The notes under the pieces are model-generated. The model made no database searches and was not told the origin of the DNA. It saw only the letters and a list, made by a program, of their open reading frames with translations. The translations under genes and the position numbers were made by a program. A stretch of DNA of 64,000 nt from Kalaharituber pfeilii (taxonomy: Eukaryota; Ascomycota; Pezizomycetes; Pezizales; Pezizaceae), in NCBI GenBank assembly GCA_015179045.1, contig WHUZ01000010.1, positions 124,001 through 188,000 on the forward strand, read 5' to 3'. Shown one piece after another: positions 62,840 to 64,000 of this stretch; the first letter of the stretch is position 1; the number at the start of each line of letters is the position of its first letter.

Positions 62840-64000
62840 GGGGAGGGACTGGAGAGACTTTAGCTTGAGTTATGCTACAGACAAAAATGATGGGTTTGAG
62901 TCAGTAGCTGGAAAGATTGCAAGCACTCTCGAGGTCAATGAGGAGGAGAGAGTGTCCTGGGGGCGAGATGTACACCTACCACAGACAGGCATTGAGGTCA
63001 TTGACCTCAAGCTGTGCAAGGAAGACGCCCCAGCCAAATGGGAAAAGGCCATCAATGAGGCTAAGGGTGACTCGGTGGCTATTTTTACAGACGGCAGCCG
63101 CAGTGAGGAAGGCGGTGTTGGTGGCGGATGGTGCTGGAGGCAGGTGGTAGCAGGTGAGTCAGAAGGGTCCCGGTGGGTAGGCACAAAGGCAACTGTGTGG
63201 GACTGTGAGGTCTCAGGAATGAGGGGTGCCCTTGAAGCAGTTGATGGCAGTGAAAAAGTGCTACTACTCGCAGACTCTCAGGCAGCTATCAGTGCAGTCC
63301 AGAAAGCAGGAAAAACTGGCAAGGCAAGAACCGCAGACCTAGGGCGGGTGATAGAGCTGATTGCGGAGAGGCGGCGGAGGCTAAGGAAGGCGGATGCAGT
63401 GAAGCTGGCATGGGTCAAGGCCCACGTGGAGATAGAAGGCAATGAGAAGGCGGATGAGTTGGCCAAAGAGGGGGCCAAGGGCATGAGGTATGATGGGCAG
63501 GCCACTGAGGGTGGGCTGCGTCAAGACTTAGTTCGAAAAAGAAAAGAGGAGAGGGAGCGTGCAGGCTTTGGGAAGGGCAAATTCGTAAAGTGGGGCAGGA
63601 GAGCACTCACAAATTACACTTGGCTGCGGACTAGAAAAGGCGGAGCTATGTGGAGGAGGATGGTCAGTGGCGAGGAGGTACAATGCACATGTGGTGAGGC
63701 ATGGAGTGCTGAGCATGTGGTGTTCAGATGCACAGAACTGGAGCGGCCCCAGAGGAAGAACAAAAATGGGGCACATGTCACCTGGCAGTCCTGGGAGGAC
63801 CTAGAGGAGAAAGGATGGAAGCAAGAAGGCGTGGAAGGTGACCCGGTCGAGTACTGGTTTGCCTGCCTCGATCTGGGGTAGCCGGGGACCGGGGGACGGA
63901 GGGCACTGGGTGCTCAAGGGTGTATGTAGATTCCGTAGTTAGTTGTCTCAAACCTGGCCCGGGTATATGGGTCCCTGCCATAGGCTGGTAGCCTGTATGC
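62840..64000 (+). mobile_element. LINE 3' part, running off the window (tail A type)
   Basis: Contains the RNase H end of ORF2 (listed separately), a 3' UTR and the start of a tail-A variant (gggtccctgccataggctgg, tagcctgtatgc) at the window edge. The left boundary against the old LINE is not resolved; no duplication could be checked because the right end is outside. Confidence 0.75.
62865..63881 (+). pseudogene. LINE ORF2 C-terminus with complete RNase H
   Basis: Open frame of about 338 codons without ATG at its left edge, so a truncated ORF2. RNase H runs from IFTDGSRSEEGG through WDCEVSGMRGALEA, LLADSQAAISAVQ and VKAHVEIEGNEKADELAKEG, keeping all four acidic residues. A basic helix (LVRKRKEERERAGFGKGK) and Cys motif CTCGEAWSAEHVVFRC follow, ending YWFACLDLG. 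The uninterrupted frame suggests a young copy. It resembles the 59.4-61.3 kb ORF2 (tail A family) in both RNase H and Cys motif. Confidence 0.82.

Overview
The window looks like a repeat-rich accessory region of a filamentous ascomycete (Pezizomycotina). The evidence is a HET-domain gene, an AA11-type copper monooxygenase gene, a fungal fucose-lectin gene with 50-270 bp introns, Tad/I-like LINE reverse transcriptases with RNase H, and a Fot1/pogo DNA transposon. No rRNA, tRNA or bacterial-style operon was recognised. The genus cannot be fixed from the sequence alone.

Only four conventional host genes are visible: a single-exon HET-domain gene (7059-8645, +), a six-exon von Willebrand A-domain gene (16958-18241, -), a two-exon secreted lytic polysaccharide monooxygenase-like gene (24953-25723, -) and a multi-exon fucose-specific lectin-like gene (29899-31222, -). 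Nearly everything else is mobile DNA or its debris.

Most of that debris is non-LTR retrotransposon sequence with poly(A) ends and 9-16 bp target-site duplications (TSDs). Two 3' end families recur. Tail A is ...CCCTGCCATGGCGAACAGCTGC...GCGGGGTTACGTGA-poly(A). Tail B is ...CGCCATAGCCC..GGGCGGCATGCGAGTAATGATAT-poly(A). Each tail occurs on (i) fragments with LINE ORF2 sequence (reverse transcriptase, RNase H), (ii) ORF1-only elements that go straight from ORF1 to the 3' end, and (iii) micro-insertions of 36-80 bp made of little more than the tail. Both tails can fold into short hairpins, and the 5' ends of the micro-insertions cluster at the hairpin boundary. This is the most unusual signal in the window.

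Layout. 0-6.3 kb: ORF1 debris, a small TA-flanked MITE, a degenerate ~60 bp satellite and micro-insertions. 7-9 kb: HET gene. 9.3-14.3 kb: degenerate LINE copies. 14.4-15.7 kb: ORF1-only element with an intact reading frame. 17-18.2 kb: vWA gene. 19.8-23.2 kb: one satellite array split by retroelements. 23.4-25.7 kb: ORF1-only element beside the LPMO gene. 28-31.2 kb: another ORF1-only element, then the lectin gene. 34.2-36 kb: 5'-truncated LINE with an uncorrupted YVDD motif. 37-38.4 kb: a near-identical second copy of the 23.4 kb ORF1-only element. 40.66-50.01 kb: a 9.36 kb TA-flanked terminal-inverted-repeat unit holding a helicase remnant, a pogo element, a foreign LINE fragment and a deleted CACTA-like element. 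51.5-62.8 kb: one old minus-strand LINE broken by nine separate insertions, one of which carries a tenth. 62.8-64 kb: 3' part of another LINE running off the window.
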